Shown one piece after another: positions 6,398-14,772 of a stretch of DNA of 24,771 nucleotides. Position numbers and translations under genes: made by a program. The DNA is from Chloroflexota bacterium. GTDB lineage: Bacteria > Chloroflexota > Limnocylindria > Limnocylindrales > CSP1-4. The notes below the pieces were generated by a model. The model was not told where the DNA came from. It saw only the letters and a list, made by a program, of their open reading frames with translations, and made no database searches. Numbering within the stretch: position 1 is the stretch's first letter; the number at the start of each line of letters is the position of its first letter. The stretch is taken from positions 1 through 24,771 of the forward strand of contig JAICUV010000018.1 of NCBI GenBank assembly GCA_025935655.1, written 5' to 3'.

Positions 6398-7705
6398 ATG
6401 CCCGCGACCGTGATCGTCGGCCTCCAGTGGGGGGACGAGGGCAAGGGGAAGACGACCGACTTCCTGGCCGAGCAGACCGCGATGGTCGTGCGCTACCAGG
6501 GCGGCGACAACGCCGGCCACACGGTCATGGTCGGCGACGAGGTCGTGAAGCTCCAGCTGTGCCCGTCGGGCGTGCTGTACCCGCACATCACGTCGGTCAT
6601 CGGCAACGGCGTCGTTGTCAACCCGGCGACGCTCATCCGCGAGCTGGACATGCTGGCGGCGCGGGGCATCGACGTGGCCAGGGTCCGTGTGAGCCGCAGC
6701 GCGCACGTGATCATGCCGTACCACGTGGCGCTGGACAAAGGCAACGAGACCCGCCTCGCCGATGCGAAGGTCGGCACGACGGGGCGAGGCATCGGGCCGA
6801 CGTACGGCGACCGCGCATGGCGCCTCGGGCTGCGCATGGAGGACCTGTGCGACGAGCCCGTGCTGCGCGAGCGGATCGCGCGGGCGCTCGTGGACAAGAA
6901 CCTCATCCTCGAGCACATGGGCCAGGAGCCGTTCGAGGTGGAGCCGCTCGTGGCGCAGGCGCTGGCGTGGGGCGAGCGCCTCCGGCCGCACCTCGACGAT
7001 TCGACGTGGCTCGTGCAGGACGCGCTCCGGCGGGGCGACCACGTCCTCCTCGAGGGTGCCCAGGGCACGCTGCTGGACCTCGACCACGGGAGCTACCCGT
7101 TCGTGACCAGCTCCAACCCCGTCGCGGGCGGCGCGTGCACGGGCGGCGGCATCGGGCCGCTCCAGGTGGACGAGGTCATCGGCGTCATGAAGGCGTACTC
7201 CACGCGGGTCGGCGCGGGGCCGTTCCCGACCGAGCTCCTGGACGACGTCGGCCGCGGCATCGCGGAGCGCGGCCGGGAGTTCGGCACCGTCACGGGGCGG
7301 CCGCGTCGGGTCGGCTGGTTCGACACGGTGCCGCTGCGCTACGCGGTCGCGGTCAACTCGAACTCGGCGATCGTGCTCAACAAGCTCGACATCCTGTCGG
7401 GGATCGAGACGATCAAGCTGTGCGTCGCCTACGAGATCGACGGCAGGCGCGTCGACACCTGGCCGTCCTCGGGCTCGGGGCTGGGCCGGGCGCACCCGAT
7501 CTACGAGGACTTCGAGGGCTGGCAGGAGCCGATCCACGACGTCCGCTCGCTCGCCGGCCTCCCCGAGGCCGCCCGCCGGTACGTGACCGCGCTCGAGGAG
7601 CACGCCGGTGTCCCGATCGTGTTCGTGTCGGTCGGCCCGGAGCGGACCCAGACGATCGAGCGCGCGTGGCGGCCGATGCGCCACCGACCGCAGATGGCGG
7701 GCTGA
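6398..7705 (+). CDS. purA: Adenylosuccinate synthetase
   Basis: PurA joins IMP and aspartate using GTP to form adenylosuccinate, the first step from IMP to AMP. The 435-residue product matches the usual 430 or so. It opens with VIVGLQWGDEGKGK, with catalytic Asp13, and NAGHTV with catalytic His41. Later come GTTGRGIGPTYGD, LLEGAQGTLLDLDHG, SNPVAGGACTGGGIGP, STRVGAGPFPTEL, GRPRRVGWFD for IMP and GTP sites, and LNKLDILSG. It is the first gene of the purine cluster, which is unusual because purA is often separate from the IMP genes. It is preceded by a promoter, a leader and a terminator, so transcription is probably controlled by read-through. The gap to purD is 29 bases. Confidence 0.97.
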   Translation: MPATVIVGLQWGDEGKGKTTDFLAEQTAMVVRYQGGDNAGHTVMVGDEVVKLQLCPSGVLYPHITSVIGNGVVVNPATLIRELDMLAARGIDVARVRVSRSAHVIMPYHVALDKGNETRLADAKVGTTGRGIGPTYGDRAWRLGLRMEDLCDEPVLRERIARALVDKNLILEHMGQEPFEVEPLVAQALAWGERLRPHLDDSTWLVQDALRRGDHVLLEGAQGTLLDLDHGSYPFVTSSNPVAGGACTGGGIGPLQVDEVIGVMKAYSTRVGAGPFPTELLDDVGRGIAERGREFGTVTGRPRRVGWFDTVPLRYAVAVNSNSAIVLNKLDILSGIETIKLCVAYEIDGRRVDTWPSSGSGLGRAHPIYEDFEGWQEPIHDVRSLAGLPEAARRYVTALEEHAGVPIVFVSVGPERTQTIERAWRPMRHRPQMAG

Positions 7706-7734
7706 ACCGTGGTCGCGTCCTGGTGAGCCTCGTG

Positions 7735-9060
7735 ATGCCGACCCGGATCCTCGTGGTGGGCGGCGGCGGCCGCGAGCACGCGCTCGCCCGCAAGCTCGCC
7801 CTGGAGCCGGGCGTCAACGAGGTCATCGTCGCGCCCGGCAGCGCGGGGATCGGGACGGAGCCGCGGGTGCGCTGCGTGGCGGTGGAGCCGCTCGACCCGG
7901 ACGCCGTGGTGGCGGTCGCACGCGCGGCCTCGGCGGAGCTCGTCGTCGTCGGCCCCGAGGCGCCGCTCTCGGTTGGGGTCGCCGACGCGCTGGCGGCCGC
8001 CGGGATCCCGGTCTTCGGGCCGACCCGCGCCGCCGCGGCGCTCGAGACGTCGAAGGCGTTCTGCCACGACGTGGCGGAGGCGGCCGGGGTGCGGATGGCC
8101 CGTGCGAGGGCGTTCGCACCGGGCGACGAGCCGGAGGCGGCCGCGTGGATCCACGAGCTCGAGCGGGCGGGCAGCGGCGCGGTCCTCAAGCAGGACGGGC
8201 TCGCGGCGGGCAAGGGCGTGATCGTCACGGACTCCGCCGCGCGGGCCCTGGAGCTGGCGCCGTCGTTCCTCGTCGGCCGCGAGCCCGGGCGCCCGGCGCT
8301 GGTCATCGAGGAGCGGCTGGAGGGCCCCGAGGCCAGCGTCATCGCGATCTGCGACGGGACGCGCGCCGTGGCGCTCCCGGCCGCGCGCGACCACAAGCGG
8401 CTGTGCGACGAGGACCGCGGGCCGAACACCGGCGGCATGGGTGCGTACTCGCCGCTGCCGGACCTCGACGACCAGGCGGTCGAGCGAGTCCTCCGGACGG
8501 TGCACCTGCCGATCCTCGCCGAGCTCGCACGGCGCGGCACGCCGTTCAGGGGCTTCCTGTATGCAGGGCTGATGCTCACGGCGGACGGTCCGGTCCTGCT
8601 CGAGTGCAACGTCCGGCTCGGCGATCCCGAGGCGCAGGTCATCCTGCCGCGGGTCGCGGGCGCGATCGGGCCGCTGCTGCTGGCGGCGGCGCGCGGCGGG
8701 CTGCCCGCATCGATGCCCACGCTGCTGCCGGTCCTGCCGGGTGCGGCCGTGGGCATCGTGTTGGCCGCCAGGGGCTACCCGGGCGACCCGCGTCGCGGCG
8801 ACCCCATCGAGGGCATCGACGACGCCCTGGCGCAGGGGGCGCTCGTGTTCCATGCCGGCACCGTCGCGCGGCGTCGACCCGGCGGCGGCTTCGGGACGAA
8901 TGGCGGCCGCGTGCTCGCGGTGACGGCGCTGGGCCCCGACATCGCGGCGGCCCGTGCGGCCGCGGAGCGCGCGGCGGACGCGATCGCCTGGGACGGCATG
9001 CAGCGCCGCCGCGACATCGCCCGCGACCTCCCCCGTGCGATCCCGGAGCCCGTCGGATGA
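7735..9060 (+). CDS. purD: Phosphoribosylamine-glycine ligase (GAR synthetase)
   Basis: PurD couples phosphoribosylamine to glycine with ATP, step two of purine synthesis. The 441-residue ATP-grasp protein starts with ILVVGGGGREHALARKL and shows VVVGPEAPLSVGVADAL, the ATP-grasp lysine region KQDGLAAGKGV, EGPEASV, DHKRLCDEDRGPNTGGMGAYSP and the metal-binding ECNVRLGDPEAQVILPR. The C-terminal domain (GYPGDPRRGDPIEG, VFHAGT, NGGRVLAVTA) is complete. ATG at 7735 is chosen; in-frame GTG codons at 7723 and 7732 are alternatives and none has a clear Shine-Dalgarno. The stop overlaps the purB start as ATGA. Confidence 0.96.
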   Translation: MPTRILVVGGGGREHALARKLALEPGVNEVIVAPGSAGIGTEPRVRCVAVEPLDPDAVVAVARAASAELVVVGPEAPLSVGVADALAAAGIPVFGPTRAAAALETSKAFCHDVAEAAGVRMARARAFAPGDEPEAAAWIHELERAGSGAVLKQDGLAAGKGVIVTDSAARALELAPSFLVGREPGRPALVIEERLEGPEASVIAICDGTRAVALPAARDHKRLCDEDRGPNTGGMGAYSPLPDLDDQAVERVLRTVHLPILAELARRGTPFRGFLYAGLMLTADGPVLLECNVRLGDPEAQVILPRVAGAIGPLLLAAARGGLPASMPTLLPVLPGAAVGIVLAARGYPGDPRRGDPIEGIDDALAQGALVFHAGTVARRRPGGGFGTNGGRVLAVTALGPDIAAARAAAERAADAIAWDGMQRRRDIARDLPRAIPEPVG

Positions 9061-10418
9061 TCCGCCGCTACACCCTGCCCGAGATGGGCGCCCTGTGGTC
9101 GGAGCGGGCGCGGTTCGAGCGGATGCTCGAGGTGGAGATCGCGGTCTGCCGGGCGGAGGCCCGCCGCGGGCTCCTCCCCGCCGAGGCGCTCGCCGCGATC
9201 GAGGCGCGGGCCGCCGTCAACGTGGACCGGATCCTCGAGATCGAGGCGACCACGGACCACGACGTCATCGCGTTCGTCAGCCAGGTGGCCGAGACCGTCG
9301 GCCCCGAGGGTCGGTTCCTCCACCTCGGGCTCACGAGCAGCGACGTCGTGGACACGGCGCTGGCGCTCCAGCTGCGCGGGGCGGGGGAGCGGCTGCTCGT
9401 GGACGCGGACCGCCTCACGACCGCGCTCATCGCCCGGGCGCGCGCCGAGGCCGGCACGGTGATGATGGGCCGCACCCACAGCGTCCACGCGGAGCCCACG
9501 ACCTTCGGGCTCAAGTGTGCGGGGTGGGCGTTCGAGGTCGCGCGCGGCCGGGAGCGGCTCGCCGCCGCCACCGCGGAGATCGCCACCGGCAAGATCAGCG
9601 GACCGGTGGGGACGTACAGCCACCTGGACCCGGACCTCGAGGCCGAGGTGCTCGGCGACCTGGGGCTGCGCGTGGACCCGGTGAGCACGCAGATCGTCCA
9701 GCGCGACCGGCATGCGGCGTTCCTCGCCTCGATCGCGATCCTCGGCGGGACGCTGGAGCGGCTCGCGACCGAGGTGCGCAACCTCCAGCACACCGAGATC
9801 GGGGAGGTCATGGAGCCGTTCAAGCGCGGCCAGAAGGGCAGCTCGGCGATGCCCCACAAGCGCAACCCGATCCTGTCGGAGCGAATCGCCGGCCTCGCGC
9901 GCCTCCTCCGCGGCTACGCCGGGACTGCGTTCGAGAACCAGCCCCTGTGGCACGAGCGGGACATCAGCCACAGCTCGGCGGAGCGTGTGATCCTCCCCGA
10001 CGCCACGATCCTGCTCGACTACATGCTCGTGAAGGCGACGGGCCTGGTCGAGGGGCTGGTCGTGCGGCCGGAGCGGATGCGCGAGAACATCGAGCGCGGC
10101 CTCGGCCTCCACGCGTCGTCGCGGGTGCTGCTCGCGCTCGTGGAGCAGGCCGGCCTGTCGCGCGAGGAGGCGTACGCCGTGGTCCAGCGCAACGCCCTCC
10201 GCGCCGCCGACGAGCGGCTGCCGCTGCACGGGCTCCTGGCCACGGACCCGGTCGTCGCCCAGAAGCTGCCGCTGGCCGCGCTCGACGCGTGCTTCGACGA
10301 CGCGGCGGTCCTGCGCCATGTCCCCGAGGTCATCGCCCGCCTCGACACGCTCGAGGCCACGATCCGCGCCGGGTCTCATCACGCCGTCCCGAAGGAGGCG
10401 ACCGGTGCCGCTCGCTGA
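9057..10418 (+). CDS. purB: Adenylosuccinate lyase
   Basis: PurB removes fumarate from SAICAR to give AICAR and from adenylosuccinate to give AMP, so it serves both the IMP branch and the PurA branch. The 453-residue protein belongs to the fumarase/aspartase superfamily: HLGLTSSDVVDTALA, GRTHSVHAEPTTFG with the catalytic histidine region (His141 and His144), and the flexible signature loop GSSAMPHKRNPILSE (from about residue 261) carrying the catalytic serines. The start overlaps purD by four bases (ATGA). Its 3' end carries the ribosome binding site and first codons of purC, giving a 14-base overlap. Confidence 0.97.
   Translation: MIRRYTLPEMGALWSERARFERMLEVEIAVCRAEARRGLLPAEALAAIEARAAVNVDRILEIEATTDHDVIAFVSQVAETVGPEGRFLHLGLTSSDVVDTALALQLRGAGERLLVDADRLTTALIARARAEAGTVMMGRTHSVHAEPTTFGLKCAGWAFEVARGRERLAAATAEIATGKISGPVGTYSHLDPDLEAEVLGDLGLRVDPVSTQIVQRDRHAAFLASIAILGGTLERLATEVRNLQHTEIGEVMEPFKRGQKGSSAMPHKRNPILSERIAGLARLLRGYAGTAFENQPLWHERDISHSSAERVILPDATILLDYMLVKATGLVEGLVVRPERMRENIERGLGLHASSRVLLALVEQAGLSREEAYAVVQRNALRAADERLPLHGLLATDPVVAQKLPLAALDACFDDAAVLRHVPEVIARLDTLEATIRAGSHHAVPKEATGAAR
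10391..10398 (+). promoter_or_regulatory. Ribosome binding site of purC inside purB
   Basis: GAAGGAGG lies six bases before the GTG at 10405 and is the strongest Shine-Dalgarno in the operon. It decides the purC start in favour of GTG 10405 over an in-frame ATG at 10318. Confidence 0.75.
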
Positions 10419-11322
10419 CGCGTTCGTCCGCTCGGGCAAGGTCCGCGACCTGTATCGCGTGGGCTCGGACCGGCTGCTGCTCGTCGCGTCGGACCGGCTG
10501 TCGGCGTTCGACGTCGTGCTGCCCACCCCGATCCCGGACAAGGGCCGCGTGCTCACGGGCCTGTCGCGGTTCTGGTTCCGCGAGACCGCCTCGATCGTCC
10601 CGAACCATCTCCTGTCCACGGACCCCGCGGACGTCCCGGACGACATCACGGGCGGCGACCCCGCGGTCGTCGCGGACCTCCGCGGCCGGATGATGCTCGG
10701 CCGCCTCGCGGAGGTGATCCCCGTCGAATGCGTCGCGCGCGGCTACCTCAGCGGCAGCGGCTGGGTCGAGTACCAGGCCACCGGCGCGGTGTGCGGCGTC
10801 CCGCTCCCGGCAGGCCTGCGCGAGTCGGACCGGCTCCCGGAGCCGATCTTCACGCCCGCATGGAAGGCGCCCCAGGGCCAGCACGACGAGAACGTCGCGT
10901 TCGAGCGCGTCATCGAGCTCGTGGGCGAGGCCCGGGCGGAGCAGGTCCGGGGCATCACGCTCGCGCTGTACCGCCACGGGGCCGCGGTCTGCGAGCGGGC
11001 GGGGATCATCCTCGCCGACACCAAGGTGGAGTTCGGCGTCCTGCCGGACGGCAGCCTGGTCCTGATCGACGAGGTGATGACACCCGACTCATCGCGGTTC
11101 TGGGACGCCGCCGCCTACGCCCCCGGCCGGGCCCAGGCCAGCTACGACAAGCAGTTCGTCCGCGACTGGCTGCTCGCGCAGCCGTGGGACCGGACGCCGC
11201 CCGGTCCCGAGCTTCCCGAAGCGGTCGTCCACGGGACCCGCGACCGGTACATCGAGGCCTTCGAACGCATCACCGGGGCGAGCTTCGCCCGCTATCTCCA
11301 GGAGGACGTGATCGCCCGATGA
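10405..11322 (+). CDS. purC: Phosphoribosylaminoimidazole-succinocarboxamide synthase (SAICAR synthetase)
   Basis: PurC joins CAIR and aspartate with ATP to make SAICAR. The 305-residue product is of the long type (about 300 residues, like yeast Ade1) rather than the 240-residue Escherichia type. Motifs are GKVRDLYRVG, LLLVASDRLSAFDVVLPTPIPDKG, VECVARGYLSGSGW, PIFTPAWKAPQGQHDENV, IILADTKVEFG, LIDEVMTPDSSRFW and YDKQFVRDWL. The GTG start is backed by a strong ribosome binding site within purB. The stop overlaps purS as ATGA. Its substrate CAIR must come from PurE/PurK encoded outside the window. Confidence 0.96.
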   Translation: MPLADAFVRSGKVRDLYRVGSDRLLLVASDRLSAFDVVLPTPIPDKGRVLTGLSRFWFRETASIVPNHLLSTDPADVPDDITGGDPAVVADLRGRMMLGRLAEVIPVECVARGYLSGSGWVEYQATGAVCGVPLPAGLRESDRLPEPIFTPAWKAPQGQHDENVAFERVIELVGEARAEQVRGITLALYRHGAAVCERAGIILADTKVEFGVLPDGSLVLIDEVMTPDSSRFWDAAAYAPGRAQASYDKQFVRDWLLAQPWDRTPPGPELPEAVVHGTRDRYIEAFERITGASFARYLQEDVIAR

Positions 11323-11618
11323 GCGAGCCGACCAGCGCCTACCGCTTCGCGGTCAACGTCACGCCCAAGCCGGGCATCCTCGACCCGCAGGGAAAGGCCG
11401 TGGAACGCTCGCTGCCGCACCTCGGCCTGACCGGCGTGTCGGGCGTCCGCGTCGGGCGCCGCGTCGAGCTCACGGTGACCGCGGCCGACGAGGCGGCGGC
11501 GCGGGCGGTCGTGGACCGGCTCGCCGGTGAGCTGCTGTCGAACCCGCTCATGGAGCAGTTCGGCGTCGAGTCCCTGGGCGAGGTGCCGGTGGCGGCCGTG
11601 GCCGGGGTGGGCGGATGA
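11319..11618 (+). CDS. purS: Phosphoribosylformylglycinamidine synthase subunit PurS
   Basis: PurS is the small subunit of the three-part FGAM synthase, bridging PurQ and PurL. The 99-residue product is slightly longer than the usual 80-90. It shows the family's FAVNVTPKPGILDPQGKAVERSL and LGLTGVSGVRVGRRVEL, ending in LLSNPLMEQFGVE and an Ala/Val/Gly-rich tail. Overlaps by four bases on both sides (ATGA with purC and with purQ) imply coupled, balanced synthesis of the complex. Confidence 0.95.
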   Translation: MSEPTSAYRFAVNVTPKPGILDPQGKAVERSLPHLGLTGVSGVRVGRRVELTVTAADEAAARAVVDRLAGELLSNPLMEQFGVESLGEVPVAAVAGVGG

Positions 11619-12379
11619 CCGTCCGGGTCGGGATCGTCCTGTTCCCGGGCTCCAACCGGGACATCGACGCGGTCAACGGCCTCACGGTCGCGGGCGCGGT
11701 CCCGCAGATCCTGTGGCACGAGGACGTGGACCTGTCCGGCGTGTCCGGGATCCTCCTGCCCGGCGGCTTCGCGTACGGCGACTACCTGCGGGCCGGCGTC
11801 ATCGCCCGCTTCTCGCCCGTCATGCGCGCGGTCGCGGAGTTCGCGGCGCGCGGCGGCCCGGTCCTCGGAATCTGCAACGGCTTCCAGGTCCTCGCGGAGG
11901 CGGGGCTCGTGCCCGGCGCGCTCCTGCGCAACCGGGGGCTGCGGTTCGTCTGCCGCGAGGTCGCGCTCATGCCGGAGCGACTCGACACGCCGTTCACCCG
12001 CGAGATCGGGGAGCGACGCCCGCTCCGCATGCCCGTCGCGCACGGCGAGGGCTGCTACTACGCGGACGACGAGACGCTCGACGCGCTGGAGCGCGACGGG
12101 CAGGTGCTGTGGCGCTACACGGCCGCGGACGGCTCCGTCGCCCTGCCCGACGACCCGGGCAACCCCAACGGCTCGCTGCGCGGGATCGCGGGCGTGGCCA
12201 ACGCCGCGGGCAACGTGGCCGGGCTCATGCCCCACCCGGAGACGGCCGTCGAGGCGCTGATCGGGTCGGCGGACGGGCTGGGGATCATCCGCTCGCTCGT
12301 CGTGAGCGCCGAGGAGTGGGCGGCCTCGGGTGCGATCACCGGGACGCGCGCGCCGGCGACCGCCGGAGCGGCGTCGTGA
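11615..12379 (+). CDS. purQ: Phosphoribosylformylglycinamidine synthase glutaminase subunit PurQ
   Basis: PurQ hydrolyses glutamine and passes ammonia to PurL to make FGAM. The 254-residue class I glutamine amidotransferase has the nucleophile Cys87 in GICNGFQVL and the His207/Glu209 pair in MPHPET, completing the triad. LFPGSNRDID and LPGGFAYGDYLRAG are typical of PurQ. About 40 residues after the HPE motif make it a little longer than the usual 225-230. The start overlaps purS (ATGA) and the stop overlaps the purL GTG (GTGA). Confidence 0.96.
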   Translation: MTVRVGIVLFPGSNRDIDAVNGLTVAGAVPQILWHEDVDLSGVSGILLPGGFAYGDYLRAGVIARFSPVMRAVAEFAARGGPVLGICNGFQVLAEAGLVPGALLRNRGLRFVCREVALMPERLDTPFTREIGERRPLRMPVAHGEGCYYADDETLDALERDGQVLWRYTAADGSVALPDDPGNPNGSLRGIAGVANAAGNVAGLMPHPETAVEALIGSADGLGIIRSLVVSAEEWAASGAITGTRAPATAGAAS

Positions 12380-14772
12380 CCGCGACCGCGACGCCCCGCG
12401 AGGTCCCGCTCCACCGCGCCCTGGGCCTCGAGGACGTCGAGCTCGACGCGATCCGCGGCAAGCTGGGCCGCGAGCCCAACGGCCTCGAGCTCGCGATGTT
12501 CAGCGTCATGTGGTCCGAGCACTGCTCGTACAAGAGCAGCCGGCCACTCCTGCGGACGCTGCCGACGACGGGCAAGGACGTCGTGGCGGGCGTCGGCGAG
12601 CAGGCCGGGGTCATCGCGATCGGCGACGGCCTGGCGGTCGCGTTCAAGATCGAGAGCCACAACCACCCGTCCGCCGTGGAGCCCTACCAGGGCGCCGCCA
12701 CCGGCGTGGGCGGGATCCTGCGCGACATCTTCGCGATGGGCGCCCGACCGATCGCGGTCCTCGACGCGCTGCGCTTCGGCGACCCGTCGGACGCGCGGAC
12801 GCGCCACCTCGTCGACGGCGTCGTGCGCGGCGTCGGCGGCTACGGCAACTGCGTCGGCGTGCCCACGGTGGGCGGGGAGCTCGTGTTCGATCCCTCGTAC
12901 CAGGGCAACCCGCTCGTGAACGTGATGGCGATCGGGCTGCTCGAGGACGGGATGCTCACCCACGCCTCCGGCGACGGCCCCGGCAACCTCGTCGTGCTCT
13001 ACGGCTCGGCCACCGGTCGCGACGGGATCGGCGGGGCGTCCGTGCTGGCGTCGGCGACGTTCGGCGACCAGGACCCGTCCAAGCGGCCGTCGGTCCAGGT
13101 CGGCGACCCGTTCGCCGAGAAGCTGCTGATCGAGGCCACGCTCGAGCTCATCGCGAAGGGCCTCGTGGTCTCGATCCAGGACCTCGGCGCCGCGGGGATC
13201 ACCTGCGCGACGTCCGAGACCGCGGACCGCGGCGGCACGGGCATGCTCGTGGACCTCGACGCGATCCCGCGCCGCGAGCCCGGCATGGAGCCCTTCGAGG
13301 TCATGATCAGCGAGTCGCAGGAGCGGATGGTCGCCATCGTCGAGCCCGGCCGCTGGGACGCGGTCCGCGCGGTGTGCGAGCGCTGGGACCTCCCGGTCGC
13401 CGTCATCGGCCGGGTCACCGAGGAGCCCGACATCGTGGTGCTGACCGCGCCCGACGGATCTGGGGCGCTCGACGCCGACGGCGTGCCCGTCCCGGGCGCC
13501 GTTGAGCTCGCCCGCATTCCCGCGCGGGCACTCGCCAGCGAGGCGATCGTCTTCCAGCGCGAGTCGCGCGCCCCGTCGCGCAGGCGCGCCGCGCCGGCCC
13601 CGGGCGCCTCGGTCGAGCCGGCCGACACGCTGCCCGGGCGCGGCCAGGACCCGGGCGCCGTCCTCACGGCGCTCCTCGGCTCGGCGAACCTCTCGTCCCG
13701 GCGCCAGGTCTACGAGCAGTATGACTCCAACGTGCAGTCCAACACGGTCGCCGGGCCCGGGCGCGGGGCCGCCATGCTCCGGATCAAGGGCACGACGAAG
13801 GCACTCGTGGCCACGACGGACGCCAACGCGCCGATCGGCCAGCACGACCCGTGGCTGGGCGCGGCGATGTCCGTGGCGGAGGCGTCCCGCAACGTCTCGA
13901 TCACGGGCGCCCGCCCGCTGGCCGTCACCAACTGCCTCAACTTCGGCGACCCGACGCGCCCGGAGGCCTTCTGGCAGCTCGCCGAGGCGGTGCGCGGGCT
14001 CGCGGATGCCTGTGTCGCGCTCGGCCTGCCCGTGACGGGCGGCAACGTCTCCCTGTACAACGAGGCCCCGGGCTCCGCGATCGCGCCGACGCCCGAGATC
14101 GGGGTCGTCGGCCTGCTCGACGACGTCTCGACCCGCGTGGGCCCGGCGTTCCGCGCCCCGGACAACGCGATCCTGCTCGTCGGCGAGACGAAGGCCGGCC
14201 TCGCCGGCTCCGAGTACGAGCGGCTGGCCGGCGCCGCGCCCGAGGACGGCCCGCCGCCCCTGGACCTCGAGCGTGAGGTCGCCGTCCAGGCGTTCATCCG
14301 CGAGGCGATCGCCCGCGGCCTCGTGGAGAGCTGCCAGGACGTCTCGGGCGGTGGCCTCGCCGTCGCCGTCGCCGAGATGTGCATCTGGGGCGACACGGGG
14401 GCGACGCTCCGCGTGGGCGTGGGCGACTCGCCGGCGGTCGCGCTGTTCGGCGAGAGCCCGTCGCGCCTCGTCGTGGAGGTCGTCCCGCGCCACGTCCCAG
14501 CCTTCGAGCTCCTCGCCCGCCACCACGGGCTCCCGGTCCACGCCCTGGGCACGACGGGCGGGCCCCGCCTCGTGGTCGAGCTCGCGGGCGACGGCGCCAC
14601 CGGCGCCGCCGAGGAGCGCGGGTCCCGCATCGCCGATGCCCTGGAGGTTCCCGTGACCGACCTGCGCCACGCCTGGGACCACGGCCTGCCACGGGCGCTG
14701 GGCTGGGAGGGCGACGGGGCCGCCGATCACGCCGCCGAGGCCGCCCTGCCGGGCAGCGAGGTGGCCGACTGA
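12376..14772 (+). CDS. purL: Phosphoribosylformylglycinamidine synthase subunit PurL (small type)
   Basis: PurL uses ATP and ammonia from PurQ to convert FGAR to FGAM. At 798 residues it is the small-type PurL that needs PurS and PurQ, both encoded just upstream. It contains two AIRS-like halves. The first has SVMWSEHCSYKSS (His49), ESHNHPSAVEPYQGAATGVGG (from residue 93), GGYGNCVGVPTVGGE and GDQDPSKRPSVQVGDP. The second, after an Ala/Pro/Arg-rich linker (13555-13640), has YDSNVQSNTV, ALVATTDANAP, NCLNFGDP, LPVTGGNVSLYNE and SCQDVSGGGLAVAVAEM. The GTG start overlaps purQ. The last base of its stop is the first base of the purF ATG. Confidence 0.96.
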   Translation: MTATATPREVPLHRALGLEDVELDAIRGKLGREPNGLELAMFSVMWSEHCSYKSSRPLLRTLPTTGKDVVAGVGEQAGVIAIGDGLAVAFKIESHNHPSAVEPYQGAATGVGGILRDIFAMGARPIAVLDALRFGDPSDARTRHLVDGVVRGVGGYGNCVGVPTVGGELVFDPSYQGNPLVNVMAIGLLEDGMLTHASGDGPGNLVVLYGSATGRDGIGGASVLASATFGDQDPSKRPSVQVGDPFAEKLLIEATLELIAKGLVVSIQDLGAAGITCATSETADRGGTGMLVDLDAIPRREPGMEPFEVMISESQERMVAIVEPGRWDAVRAVCERWDLPVAVIGRVTEEPDIVVLTAPDGSGALDADGVPVPGAVELARIPARALASEAIVFQRESRAPSRRRAAPAPGASVEPADTLPGRGQDPGAVLTALLGSANLSSRRQVYEQYDSNVQSNTVAGPGRGAAMLRIKGTTKALVATTDANAPIGQHDPWLGAAMSVAEASRNVSITGARPLAVTNCLNFGDPTRPEAFWQLAEAVRGLADACVALGLPVTGGNVSLYNEAPGSAIAPTPEIGVVGLLDDVSTRVGPAFRAPDNAILLVGETKAGLAGSEYERLAGAAPEDGPPPLDLEREVAVQAFIREAIARGLVESCQDVSGGGLAVAVAEMCIWGDTGATLRVGVGDSPAVALFGESPSRLVVEVVPRHVPAFELLARHHGLPVHALGTTGGPRLVVELAGDGATGAAEERGSRIADALEVPVTDLRHAWDHGLPRALGWEGDGAADHAAEAALPGSEVAD

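Noticed and set aside
6379..7734. Upstream extension of purD through purA in another frame
   Set aside because: The extra residues are frame-shadow composition and PurD begins naturally at ILVVGGGGREHA just after 7735.
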